From Chitinophaga eiseniae (GTDB taxonomy: Bacteria > Bacteroidota > Bacteroidia > Chitinophagales > Chitinophagaceae): DNA of 64,000 nt. The translations under genes were made by a program, and so were the position numbers. Shown piece after piece: positions 1 through 8,878 of the stretch; position 1 is the first letter of the stretch; each line of letters begins with the position of its first letter. The stretch is taken from NCBI RefSeq assembly GCF_900167135.1, contig NZ_FUWZ01000002.1, positions 1,700,651-1,764,650 on the forward strand, given 5' to 3'. A model generated the notes under the pieces. It did not search any database and was not told the origin of the DNA. It saw only the letters and a program-made list of their open reading frames with translations.

Positions 1-225
1 AAAGATTTCCTGAAACTGGTACTCATAGCCGTACTGGCGGCAACGCCCGTCTCCTGGTACCTGATGCAGCGGTGGCTGAACGGGTTTGCACTTCATGTGG
101 AAATCCAGTGGTGGATGTTTGCCGGTGTTTGCGGGTTGGCTGTGCTGATTGCCCTGGCGACTACCAGCCTGCAAGCTGTCAAAGCTGCGCTGGCCAACCC
201 GGTAGAAAGCCTGAAAGTAGACTAA
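1..225 (+). CDS. FtsX-like ABC permease, C-terminal fragment
   Basis: This frame is open from the first base to a TAA at 223-225 and encodes the last 74 residues of a permease. Two hydrophobic segments are visible (about residues 5-22 and 38-60). The end has the pattern NPVESLKVD, a close match to the NPV-x-SL ending of the two full-length permeases that follow. The gene begins outside the window. It lies 28 bp upstream of the next permease on the same strand, so it is probably part of the same export operon. Family: MacB/FtsX-type permease without its own ATPase domain, as far as can be seen from the fragment. Confidence 0.85.
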   Translation, partial: KDFLKLVLIAVLAATPVSWYLMQRWLNGFALHVEIQWWMFAGVCGLAVLIALATTSLQAVKAALANPVESLKVD

Positions 226-253
226 CGATTAACTGATTATAAACAAATGCCCG

Positions 254-2647
254 ATGTGGAAAAACTATTTTAAGATAGCTGTTAAGAACCTGCTCAAACG
301 CAAGTTATATGCAGGTATCAATGTTTTCGGACTGGCTACGGCTATCGCTTGTTTTATATTATTATCCCTATACCTGGAAAATGAATGGACGTATGACCGG
401 TGGTATAAAAACGTGACGGAGTTGTACCGCTTGCGTATGGACTATGGCGAGAAAGGAGAGAAACCGGTTCAGACGGCCCTGACCCCCAATATCCTGGCGA
501 CGGCCATTAAAGACCAGCCTGAGATAGAAAAGGTTGTACGTGTGTACCACCGCGATGTAAGCATCCGGTATGAAGACAAAAACTGGAACGAAAAGCGGTT
601 CCTTTATGCCGATGCACCTTTTTTTCAGCTGTTTTCTTTTCCGCTGAAATCCGGTAATGCCGCAACGGTACTGAGTGGCCCCGATATGGTGGTGATATCA
701 GCGTCTATGGCAAAAAAATATTTCGGAGATACCGATCCTGTGGGTAAGATACTGCTGATCAATGGTAAACGTTCTTACCAGGTGACAGGCGTTGCGGCAG
801 ATGCTCCTTCCAATACACATCTCAAGTTCGATTTTGTGGCCAGCTATAGTACGTTGCAGCTGAAAGAATACTGGGGTTCGGCTAACTATTATACTTACGT
901 GCAGGTGCAGCACCCGGCGCAGCTGGAGAGTCTCCAGGCGAGCCTCACCGCGCTGGCACGGCAGCAGCTCAGCGATGAAGAGCTTAACAGCGGCGCTTCG
1001 CTGAACTTTGTGCCGGAACGTATGGCAGACATCCACCTGCACTCTGTAGCAGCTGACGTCACCGAAGAAAAAGGAGATATGCGCTACAATTATATTTTCG
1101 CGCTGATAGGTGGAATGCTGTTGGTCATCGCCTGTGTTAACTTCATGAACCTGGCCACGGCACGGTCTACCGAACGAAGCCGGGAAGTAGGGGTGCGTAA
1201 GGCGCTGGGCGCGCAGCGGGGGCAGCTTTTCTGGCAGTTTATGATGGAGTCTGCACTGCTGACCGGCATTGCGTTAGGCATCGGGCTGTTGCTGGCTAAA
1301 CTGCTGCTGCCTGCTTTCAACCAGCTGGCGGACGTACACTTGCAGATGGGCGGCACCAGTGGTTACCGCCTCTACCTGGTACTGGTGATCGTTTTCTTCC
1401 TTGTTTCCTTCGTGACGGGAATTTACCCTGCGTTGTTCCTGTCCGGCTTCAGACCGGTGCAGGTGTTGAAAGGATCGCAGACCGCCACGCCCCAGGGCCG
1501 CGGTATCCGTCAGTCGCTGGTGGTGTTCCAGTTTGCAGCTTCTATTTTCTTCATCATCTGTACACTGGTGGTACAGCAGCAGATGCAATATATACAGCAT
1601 AAAAAACTGGGCCTGGACCGCTCGGAGGTATTGGCGCTCAACGGCTTCAAAGCTGATGCGCAGGTGCTGGAAGCTTTTAAGGGACGTCTGCTGCAACTTT
1701 CCGGGGTGACACATGTTACCGCTTCGGCCGAATCGCCGGTAGATATCCAGGGCGGCTACAGCATAGACCATATTGAAGGCAGACCGGCGTCTTATGCGCT
1801 TAACATCAACGCGCTGCCAATAGAAAAAGACTATTTGAAAACGCTGGGCATCAACCTGTTGTCCGGAGAAGACCTGACGCATGCCGATATTGCTGACATC
1901 CTGAAAGAACCTTCCGAAGAACGGGCATATCATTTTTTCCTGAACGAGACAGCAGTCAAAAAGCTTGGATGGACGCCGGAAGCCGCTGTAGGCAAACGGA
2001 TGATGCTCAACGGACGCCAGGGGACCGTAAAAGGTGTGATGAAAGATTTCCACTTTACTTCCATGAAAAGCAAAATTGAGCCTATCGTGGTATTTCCTGA
2101 ATACGACTGGTTCCAGCAGATCTATATAAAAACAGGCGGAAGTGACAAACAACAAGTGATTGCCGCTATCGGAGCGCTTTGGAAAGAAGTGCAGCCGGCA
2201 ACACCGTTTGATTATCATTTCCTGGACGACGACTTCAACCGGATGTATAAATCAGAGTACCGGGTGGGCGCTGTGCTGGGTGTTTTCGCCACACTGGTAA
2301 TGATAGTGTCCTGCCTGGGTTTACTGGGACTGGCCGCGTTGACAACGCAGCAACGTACGCGGGAAATAGGTATCCGTAAAGTATTGGGCGCCTCCGTGAC
2401 CAATGTGGTGGCCATGTTGTCGAAAGACTTTATCAGGCTGGTGGTGATAGCATTGGTGCTGGCTGTGCCTATAGCCTGGTATGCAGGCCATAACTGGCTG
2501 AATGCTTTTGCCTACCATGCTTCCCTGAGCATGTGGCTTTTTGTGGCAGCCGGCGCGCTGGCCATCGTGGTAGCCCTGCTGACGGTCAGCCTGCAGTCGT
2601 TGAAAACAGCCACCATGAATCCTGTAAAAAGCCTCAGGGCAGAGTAA
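254..2647 (+). CDS. FtsX/MacB-like ABC transporter permease
   Basis: 797-residue membrane protein with the two-block FtsX architecture. It has an N-terminal membrane segment (about 18-40) and a large periplasmic MacB-type domain (about 45-280). Three membrane segments follow around 283-445, then a second periplasmic domain, and three C-terminal segments around 680-785. The motif TEIGIRKxLGA-like occurs twice (SREVGVRKALGA and TREIGIRKVLGA), which is typical of these duplicated permeases, and the C-terminus is NPVKSLRAE. It carries no ATP-binding domain, so it must pair with the separate ATPase at 5145-5810. Family knowledge: such permeases take part in mechanotransmission-type export of peptides, lipids or toxic compounds; the substrate cannot be read from sequence. 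Confidence 0.92.
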   Translation: MWKNYFKIAVKNLLKRKLYAGINVFGLATAIACFILLSLYLENEWTYDRWYKNVTELYRLRMDYGEKGEKPVQTALTPNILATAIKDQPEIEKVVRVYHRDVSIRYEDKNWNEKRFLYADAPFFQLFSFPLKSGNAATVLSGPDMVVISASMAKKYFGDTDPVGKILLINGKRSYQVTGVAADAPSNTHLKFDFVASYSTLQLKEYWGSANYYTYVQVQHPAQLESLQASLTALARQQLSDEELNSGASLNFVPERMADIHLHSVAADVTEEKGDMRYNYIFALIGGMLLVIACVNFMNLATARSTERSREVGVRKALGAQRGQLFWQFMMESALLTGIALGIGLLLAKLLLPAFNQLADVHLQMGGTSGYRLYLVLVIVFFLVSFVTGIYPALFLSGFRPVQVLKGSQTATPQGRGIRQSLVVFQFAASIFFIICTLVVQQQMQYIQHKKLGLDRSEVLALNGFKADAQVLEAFKGRLLQLSGVTHVTASAESPVDIQGGYSIDHIEGRPASYALNINALPIEKDYLKTLGINLLSGEDLTHADIADILKEPSEERAYHFFLNETAVKKLGWTPEAAVGKRMMLNGRQGTVKGVMKDFHFTSMKSKIEPIVVFPEYDWFQQIYIKTGGSDKQQVIAAIGALWKEVQPATPFDYHFLDDDFNRMYKSEYRVGAVLGVFATLVMIVSCLGLLGLAALTTQQRTREIGIRKVLGASVTNVVAMLSKDFIRLVVIALVLAVPIAWYAGHNWLNAFAYHASLSMWLFVAAGALAIVVALLTVSLQSLKTATMNPVKSLRAE

Positions 2648-2659
2648 AAAAAGAAAGTG

Positions 2660-5068
2660 ATGCTTAGAAACTATTTTCTTGTAGCCATCAGGAATATATG
2701 GCGTAATAAAGTCTTCTCCCTGTTGAATATCATGGGATTGGTGACAGGTATCAGCGCTGCACTGGTGGTATATCTCGTTGTATTTTACGAATCGGGGTTC
2801 AACAAAGCGGTCGCCGATAAGGACCGTATTTTCCGGGTAGTGTCTACGATCAGTTTTTCAGGAGACAGTATCAAGAATAACGGTGTGCCCGTTCCCGTTA
2901 TAACGGTGGCGAAAGAGAATGTGCCGCAGGTAGAAAAGGCGGTGGATTTTTTTATCAATAATACGACTGCCCGTATTACCGTTGAAGGCAAAGACTTTAA
3001 GAACAAAGAAGACGTCATTTTTGCGGACAAGGGATATATGGACATGCTGGGATACGAGTGGCTCGGCGGAGATGCGGCCACCGCTTTATCGCAGCCGCTG
3101 TCAGTAGTGCTTACGCAGGAGCGCGCCCGCGTTTATTTCCCTAACACGCCGGTAGCGCAGGTGCTGGGAAAGCAGGTCCTTTACGATGACAGCATCAGGG
3201 TTACGGTCACCGGTGTGGTGAAAGACCTGGCTTACGATACAGATTTCTGGTTCAGGGAGATGATTTCGCTGCCTACGCTGCAAACCAATGCCACGTTAAA
3301 GGAAATTTACCTGGGCGACAACTGGCAGAGCATCAGCTCTTCCACCCAGTTGCTGGTTAAACTCCGTCCCGCCGCCAGGCCGCAGGATGCGATCGCTATA
3401 CTGGATAAGTATATATCGCAACACGACACAAAGGATTTTACGACGGAGCTGTCGCTGCATCCGCTGAGCGATCTGCATTTCGACACCGGCTTCGAGGCCT
3501 ACCGCCGCACCGCGAGCAGAAAGCAGCTCGATATTCTTTCCATGATAGCCGTGGCTTTACTGGGGCTGGCGGTCATTAATTTTGTGAACCTGACAACAGC
3601 GCAGGCCTCCCGCAGGGCGAAAGAAACCGGTATCCGGAAAGCGATCGGCGGCACCACCGGGCAGCTGATCAAACAGTTCCTCGGGGAAACGATGATTCTT
3701 ACACTGCTGGCAGCTGTTCTGGCGTTGTTGCTGGCACCGTTGCTGATCGTCAGTTTCCATGCTTTCCTGCCGGACGATCTGCCCGTGGCACAATTGTATA
3801 CGGCGCCGGTGCTGTCGTTTTTATTCCTGCTGGCGGCAGGGGTGGCGCTCATCGCCGGAATTTACCCGGCCTATGTGCTGTCGCGGTTCCAGCCGGTAGT
3901 CGTGCTGAAGTCCAATACAGGGCATCGCGGCGGAAAAGTGTGGGTTCGGCAGACATTGACGGCGGTACAATTCACCGTAGCGCAGTTTTTTGTCATCGCC
4001 ACGCTGATTGTCGGCAAACAAATTAATTTTTCCCTGAATAAAGACCTGGGCTTCCGGAAAAACGCCATTCTCAGCGTTAACACGCCGCGGCGCGACCCCG
4101 ACCAGTCCAAACGCAGGCAGCTGGAGGCGCGGGTAGCTTCCCTGCCGGAAGTGGATATGGTCAGCCTGTCGGCCAACACACCGGTTATCAGCGGTACGGA
4201 ATCCACTATTTTGAAGTACAACAATGGCCGTCAGGAAGTAGATAAGACAGTCGAAGTGCGTTATGGCGACAGTAACTACCTTCCGCTGTACCAGCTTCGT
4301 TTGCTGGCAGGCAGGAACATTGCCACCACGGATTCTGTGCGCGAGTGGCTGCTGAATGAGAAAGCGGTGGCGGCTTTTGGCTTTAAAAGGCCGCAGGATG
4401 CCATCGGACAGGTGATAGAAGGACATCCGGTGGTGGGGGTGGTGGCCAACTTCAGTGCGGCCAGCGTACGCAGTGAGATCCCCGCCATGGCCATTGGCAG
4501 CGAAGCGCTGAAACGGCACCGGGTGTTGCATGTGCGGCTGCGCAGTCCCGGTGAAGATGGCGTAGTCTGGAAAAACGCTATCGCCGGTATAGAGAAAGCC
4601 TGGAAGGATATTTATCCGCGGGAGGAATTCAGCTATGAGTTCCTCGATAAAACCGTCGCAAATATGTACAGGCAGGAGCAGCGGATGAGCAACCTGTTGA
4701 ATTGGTGCGCCGGTCTGGCTATTTTTATCAGTATCCTCGGATTGTTAGGCCTGGTTATTTTTACCACCGACCAGCGCACCAAAGAAATAGGTATCCGCAA
4801 GGTGCTGGGGGCCACCGTGTGGCAGGTAGTCCGTATGCTGACGACCGACTTTATGAAGCCGGTACTGGTGGCGTTCCTGCTGGCCATCCCCTTGTCGTGG
4901 TGGGTGATGAGCCAATGGCTGCAATCTTTTGTTTACCGTACCGGTCTTACCTGGTGGGTGTTCGCTGCCGGTGGCGTAATCATGGTCCTCATGGCCCTGG
5001 GCGCCATGAGCCTGAAGACAGTGCGGGCAGCCCTTAGTAATCCGGTCCATACTTTAAAAACTGAATAA
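2660..5068 (+). CDS. FtsX/MacB-like ABC transporter permease
   Basis: 802-residue paralogue of the preceding permease, with the same order of parts: N-terminal membrane helix, MacB-type periplasmic domain, FtsX block with a KETGIRKAIGG motif, second periplasmic domain, and a terminal FtsX block with KEIGIRKVLGA, ending NPVHTLKTE. A GTG lies directly before the ATG at 2660; I chose the ATG, which follows an AAAGAAAG stretch. The gap to the preceding gene is about 12 bp, so the two are co-transcribed. Having two or three divergent permeases next to a single ATPase suggests either heterodimers or alternative complexes; which of these applies is inference. Confidence 0.92.
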   Translation: MLRNYFLVAIRNIWRNKVFSLLNIMGLVTGISAALVVYLVVFYESGFNKAVADKDRIFRVVSTISFSGDSIKNNGVPVPVITVAKENVPQVEKAVDFFINNTTARITVEGKDFKNKEDVIFADKGYMDMLGYEWLGGDAATALSQPLSVVLTQERARVYFPNTPVAQVLGKQVLYDDSIRVTVTGVVKDLAYDTDFWFREMISLPTLQTNATLKEIYLGDNWQSISSSTQLLVKLRPAARPQDAIAILDKYISQHDTKDFTTELSLHPLSDLHFDTGFEAYRRTASRKQLDILSMIAVALLGLAVINFVNLTTAQASRRAKETGIRKAIGGTTGQLIKQFLGETMILTLLAAVLALLLAPLLIVSFHAFLPDDLPVAQLYTAPVLSFLFLLAAGVALIAGIYPAYVLSRFQPVVVLKSNTGHRGGKVWVRQTLTAVQFTVAQFFVIATLIVGKQINFSLNKDLGFRKNAILSVNTPRRDPDQSKRRQLEARVASLPEVDMVSLSANTPVISGTESTILKYNNGRQEVDKTVEVRYGDSNYLPLYQLRLLAGRNIATTDSVREWLLNEKAVAAFGFKRPQDAIGQVIEGHPVVGVVANFSAASVRSEIPAMAIGSEALKRHRVLHVRLRSPGEDGVVWKNAIAGIEKAWKDIYPREEFSYEFLDKTVANMYRQEQRMSNLLNWCAGLAIFISILGLLGLVIFTTDQRTKEIGIRKVLGATVWQVVRMLTTDFMKPVLVAFLLAIPLSWWVMSQWLQSFVYRTGLTWWVFAAGGVIMVLMALGAMSLKTVRAALSNPVHTLKTE

Positions 5069-5144
5069 AAAGATCCGGTGAAATGAACTTATATTGCTTC
5101 ACCGGAAAATTGTAAGCAAGTCTAAATTTCAAAAAAAAGTTATC

Positions 5145-5810
5145 ATGATAGAACTGCAGAAAATATCCAAGCATTACCCGGTAGGATTTGGTAAAAACGA
5201 GATCCTGAAAGACGTCGACCTGACGATCAGGGAAGGCGAATTCGTGTCCATTATGGGCCCTTCCGGATCTGGTAAATCAACCTTGCTGCATATTCTGGGG
5301 CTGCTGGAAGAACCTTCTGCCGGGCAATATCTCTTTCAGGGAGAACGGGTAGACAAAATGAACGAGAAAAAGCGGACGCAGTTGCACCGCGGTGCCATTG
5401 GTTTTGTGTTTCAGGCTTATCACCTGATCGATGAGCTGACCGTTTACGAAAACATTGAGACCCCGCTGCTATATAAAAACCTTTCCGGTTCTGAAAGAAA
5501 GAGCAAGGTGGCGGATGTGCTGGACCGGTTTAATATGGTGGCCAAAAAAGACCTTTTCCCCAATCAGCTCTCCGGCGGCCAGCAGCAGCTGGTGGGTATC
5601 GCCCGCGCCATCGTGGCTGAACCGAGGGTGATACTGGCAGACGAACCTACCGGCAACCTGCATTCGGACCAGGCGAAGGTGATCATGGAACTTTTTAAAC
5701 AACTCAATGACCAGGATAAAATAACCATTGTACAGGTGACCCATTCTGACCTGAATGCTACTTACGGCAACCGGATTATCCAGATCCGGGACGGGTATAT
5801 ACAGGGATAA
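5145..5810 (+). CDS. ABC transporter ATPase, LolD/MacB type
   Basis: 221-residue ATPase that energises the FtsX-type permeases upstream. Walker A GPSGSGKS is at residues 38-45, the signature LSGGQQQ near 140, and Walker B with VILADEPTG near 165, followed by the H-loop histidine (VTHS). The size and the MGPSGSGKSTLL context match the LolD/MacB/FtsE group. The frame is open upstream to a TTG-type start at 5094, but the ATG at 5145 begins right before the conserved IELQKISKHY strand and is the better start. The signature reads LSGGQQQLVGIARA, with Leu where many members have Arg. Substrate unknown. Confidence 0.93.
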   Translation: MIELQKISKHYPVGFGKNEILKDVDLTIREGEFVSIMGPSGSGKSTLLHILGLLEEPSAGQYLFQGERVDKMNEKKRTQLHRGAIGFVFQAYHLIDELTVYENIETPLLYKNLSGSERKSKVADVLDRFNMVAKKDLFPNQLSGGQQQLVGIARAIVAEPRVILADEPTGNLHSDQAKVIMELFKQLNDQDKITIVQVTHSDLNATYGNRIIQIRDGYIQG

Positions 5811-5964
5811 CGACAGATGGTGTTCTTAATCAGTATTAATCTCCAAAAAAAAGATTATGTTGTATACGCATGGCGTTGGGTATGACACCATACCTAACAA
5901 AATTTTGCCTTCTATCAAGAAGCGAGGAAAACTATCCTTACATTTATTATATTTTTGGCCTGTT

Positions 5965-7317
5965 ATGAGACTATCCCAAATCGCAGGATTTTTCCTGTTC
6001 TTCTGCATGTTTGCTAACATAACCCCGGCTGTGGCGCAGGATACGTGGAGTTTGAAACGCTGTGTGGACTATGCTATGGAACACAGCATCACTGTGAAAC
6101 AACAGGAGGTGCAAAAACGGCTCGCAGAGCTTACCCTGCAACAAAGCCGCCTCAGTATGATACCCGGCTTCTCCGGCAACGTCAGTGCAGGGTATTCCGA
6201 TGGTCGTATCGCCAGCATCCAGGATAACGCCTATATCAATCAGTCCGTTTTCAATGCCAGTGGTTCGCTCAATATGAGAGGTGACTTGTTTAACTGGTTT
6301 TCCAAACAGAATCAGATAGCCGCTAACAGGCTGGATGCGGAATCCAATAGCTTTCTGCTGCAAAAAGCCCGGAATGACCTCGCTTTCAATGTTGCAACAG
6401 CATTTCTGCAGATCCTGCTGAAAGAAGAGCAGGTGAAAGTAAACGAGGTGCAGGCAAAACAAACTTTGTCCAACCTTGAAAATACCAAAAAACTGGTGAT
6501 CGCCGGCTCTGTTCCGGAAAGTAATCAGGCCGACCTGGAAGCGCAACTGGCGCAGGACAGCACTAATCTGGTGACCGCCAAGAATGACGTAATTTTGGCT
6601 ATCTTGCAGATGAAGGCTTATCTGAACCTCGGTTTCGAGATTCCTTTTGTACCGGAAATCCCGGAGAACATCGCCACACTGTCGATGACGCCTCTCGGCG
6701 AAATGGACCCGGAAATGGTGTATAGCGCCGCGCTGACCACCTATCCGCTGGTGAAATCCGATGAGCTCAGGATCAAAAGTGCAGACAGGGCCTATCGTGC
6801 AGCGAAAGGACAGCTGTACCCAACCTTGTCCCTGGTGGGTGGGCTCTCTACCAGCTACGCCAACAACTTCTATGACCGTGACGGAAAGCTGATCCCTTTC
6901 AACAAACAGCTGGATAATACCTTCGGTAAAAATATCGGGCTGAGTCTGGGCATTCCGCTGTTCAGCGGCTGGCAACAAAGAACCAATGTAGCAAAGGCAA
7001 AAGTAAATGTGTATAACTTAGAACTGAGCCGTGATCTTGATAACCAGAAACTGCGGCAGGACATCTATACCGCCCATGCCAACGCAGTGGCCGCCCTGCA
7101 GAAATTCAACGCTTCCTCTACCGGCGTAATGGCCGCCCAAAAAGCGTATGACTTCGCCACCAAGCGGTTTAACCTTGGATTAATGAACACCATTGATTAT
7201 ATCACAACGCAAACCAGATTGTTCAAAGCCCAGATTGATAAAGTCTCGGCCCAGTACGACTATATTTTTAAAATGAAATTACTGGAGTTCTACCGGGACC
7301 AGAGAATATCCCTGTAG
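5965..7317 (+). CDS. TolC-like outer membrane efflux protein
   Basis: About 450 residues beginning with a signal peptide (MRLSQIAGFFLFF...TPAVAQ), then the TolC/OEP fold of two repeated helical-barrel halves. The first half starts near WSLKRCVDYAMEHS and the second near ALTTYPLVKSDELRIKSADRA. The segment KRFNLGLMNTIDYITTQ is a typical OEP motif. The frame is open 36 codons further upstream, but that stretch has no signal-peptide character, so I placed the start at 5965. It provides the outer-membrane channel for the permease and ATPase genes upstream and the adaptor gene downstream, forming a MacAB-TolC-like tripartite exporter. Confidence 0.92.
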   Translation: MRLSQIAGFFLFFCMFANITPAVAQDTWSLKRCVDYAMEHSITVKQQEVQKRLAELTLQQSRLSMIPGFSGNVSAGYSDGRIASIQDNAYINQSVFNASGSLNMRGDLFNWFSKQNQIAANRLDAESNSFLLQKARNDLAFNVATAFLQILLKEEQVKVNEVQAKQTLSNLENTKKLVIAGSVPESNQADLEAQLAQDSTNLVTAKNDVILAILQMKAYLNLGFEIPFVPEIPENIATLSMTPLGEMDPEMVYSAALTTYPLVKSDELRIKSADRAYRAAKGQLYPTLSLVGGLSTSYANNFYDRDGKLIPFNKQLDNTFGKNIGLSLGIPLFSGWQQRTNVAKAKVNVYNLELSRDLDNQKLRQDIYTAHANAVAALQKFNASSTGVMAAQKAYDFATKRFNLGLMNTIDYITTQTRLFKAQIDKVSAQYDYIFKMKLLEFYRDQRISL

Positions 7318-7340
7318 ATAGCCGGGAAATAAATTGCTTT

Positions 7341-8705
7341 ATGAAGAAGAATAAAAAGACCCTCATTTGGATCACGGGCATATGTTTACTTGTTATTTTG
7401 CTCATTGTTTTAAAAGCAGCAGGTGTTATCGGCAAAGAAGAAGCACTGAATGTAGCGGCAGACAAAGCGGAAAAGAAGAACATCATTGAGGTGGTGACCG
7501 CCAGTGGCAAAATTTATCCCGAAATAGAAGTAAAAGTAAGCTCCGACGTATCGGGTGAAATTACTGAGCTGACAGTACTCGAAGGAGATTCTGTGGCTAA
7601 AGGCCAGGTACTGGCCCGTATTTACGGAGATATCTACGGTTCTATGGTAGACAAAGCCATGGCTTCCGTTAGCCAGTCACAGGCACAGCTGGCCAACACA
7701 GCTGCAGCGCTCAATTCCTACAAAGCCCGCCTTGACCAGAATAAGGCCGCTTATCTTCGTAATAAAGAATTGCTTTCCCAGAAAGTGATCTCCCGCTCTG
7801 AGTTTGAAACCAGCGAAGCCACCTTCCTTGCTTCCCAGGCGGATTACAACGCAGCGGTGCAACAGATCAACAGTAGCAAGTTTGGCGTGCAGAGTGCACA
7901 GGCCAATCTGAAAGAAGCTAATAAGAACCTCGGTCGTACCACCATCGTAGCTCCTATGAACGGTATCGTTTCCCTGCTGAATGTAAAGAAAGGGGAACGC
8001 GTGGTAGGTACCGCCCAGATGACCGGTACCGAAATGCTGCGTATCGCTGATCTGAGCCGCATGGAAGTACAGGTAGACGTAGGAGAGAACGACGTTCCCA
8101 AAGTAAAATATGGTGATACCGCCATCATCGAGGTAGACGCCTATAACAACCGTCGTTTTAAAGGGGTGGTGACCCAGATCGCCAGCTCCAGCAAAGGCGC
8201 TGCTACTGCTACCACTACCACTGCCTCTTCAGCAGAACAGGTGACCAGCTATATTGTGCATATCCGCATCCTGCCGGAATCCTATGCCGATCTGATAAAT
8301 CCTGCCCGTCACAAATCATTTCCTTTCCGTCCCGGTATGAGCGCCAGCGTGGATATACAGACCCGCCATGAAAACAACGTGCTGTCTATCCCCATCAATG
8401 CAGTTACTACCCGCGACACTGACTCGACCAAGAAAGCGGAGAAAAAACCGGAAGATACCAATACCAATAAGAACGCTGCAGAGCTGAACGAAGTGGTGTT
8501 TGTATTGCAGAAAGACAACACCGTGAAAATGGTGCCTGTAAAAACCGGTGTGCAGGACGATGCCAATATCCAGATCCTGTCCGGTTTACAGGAAGGGGAC
8601 CAGGTGATCAGCGCTCCTTACAGCGCCGTGTCCCGCACGCTGAACAACGGGAAGAAAGTAAAGGTGGTGCCTAAAGACAAACTTTTTGAAGGGCAGAACA
8701 AGTAG
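7341..8705 (+). CDS. HlyD/MacA-like periplasmic adaptor subunit
   Basis: 454-residue membrane fusion protein. An N-terminal anchor helix (about 9-29) is followed by the first half of a lipoyl-like domain (VVTASGKIYPEIEVKVSSDVSGEI). A long coiled-coil hairpin spans about 95-195, then the second lipoyl half (TTIVAPMNGIVSLLNVKKGERVVG), a beta-barrel domain and a membrane-proximal domain. A low-complexity charged insert rich in Lys, Thr and Asn lies near 360-380. It is the last gene of the exporter operon, 23 bp after the TolC-like gene. It bridges the inner-membrane permease and the outer-membrane channel. Its stop codon is followed 1 bp later by the left arm of a long inverted repeat that may terminate the operon. 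Confidence 0.92.
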   Translation: MKKNKKTLIWITGICLLVILLIVLKAAGVIGKEEALNVAADKAEKKNIIEVVTASGKIYPEIEVKVSSDVSGEITELTVLEGDSVAKGQVLARIYGDIYGSMVDKAMASVSQSQAQLANTAAALNSYKARLDQNKAAYLRNKELLSQKVISRSEFETSEATFLASQADYNAAVQQINSSKFGVQSAQANLKEANKNLGRTTIVAPMNGIVSLLNVKKGERVVGTAQMTGTEMLRIADLSRMEVQVDVGENDVPKVKYGDTAIIEVDAYNNRRFKGVVTQIASSSKGAATATTTTASSAEQVTSYIVHIRILPESYADLINPARHKSFPFRPGMSASVDIQTRHENNVLSIPINAVTTRDTDSTKKAEKKPEDTNTNKNAAELNEVVFVLQKDNTVKMVPVKTGVQDDANIQILSGLQEGDQVISAPYSAVSRTLNNGKKVKVVPKDKLFEGQNK

Positions 8706-8706
8706 T

Positions 8707-8846
8707 CACGCAAAGACGCTAAGCAGCAAAGACGCTAAGTTTTTTTAAGACTGATAAGAAAACAAAGGCGGGAGATCAAATCGATCTCCCGCCTTTGTTT
8801 TCTTATTTATTTTCTTAGCGCCTTTGCTGCTTAGCGCCTTTGCGTG
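8707..8846. repeat. Composite long inverted repeat (element A)
   Basis: A 140-bp element with two nested palindromes. The outer arms, 8707-8739 and 8814-8846, are 33 nt each and pair with only two mismatches. They are made of repeated GCAAAG / CGCTAAG units. The inner arms, 8754-8777 and 8783-8806, pair perfectly over 24 bp around a five-base centre and contain GGGAGATC. The element starts 1 bp after a stop codon and ends 32 bp before the gpsA start. Element B at 61039-61227 has the same plan and the same GGAGATCAAAT core. It could act as a transcription terminator or a mobile palindromic repeat. Confidence 0.9.
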
Positions 8847-8878
8847 CCGGATTTCCTATCTTGCGTAAAATTAGCATT

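Noticed and set aside
8840..8878. Upstream TTG start for gpsA at 8840
   Set aside because: The first codons would come from the right arm of inverted repeat A. The GTG at 8879 starts just before the nucleotide-binding motif.
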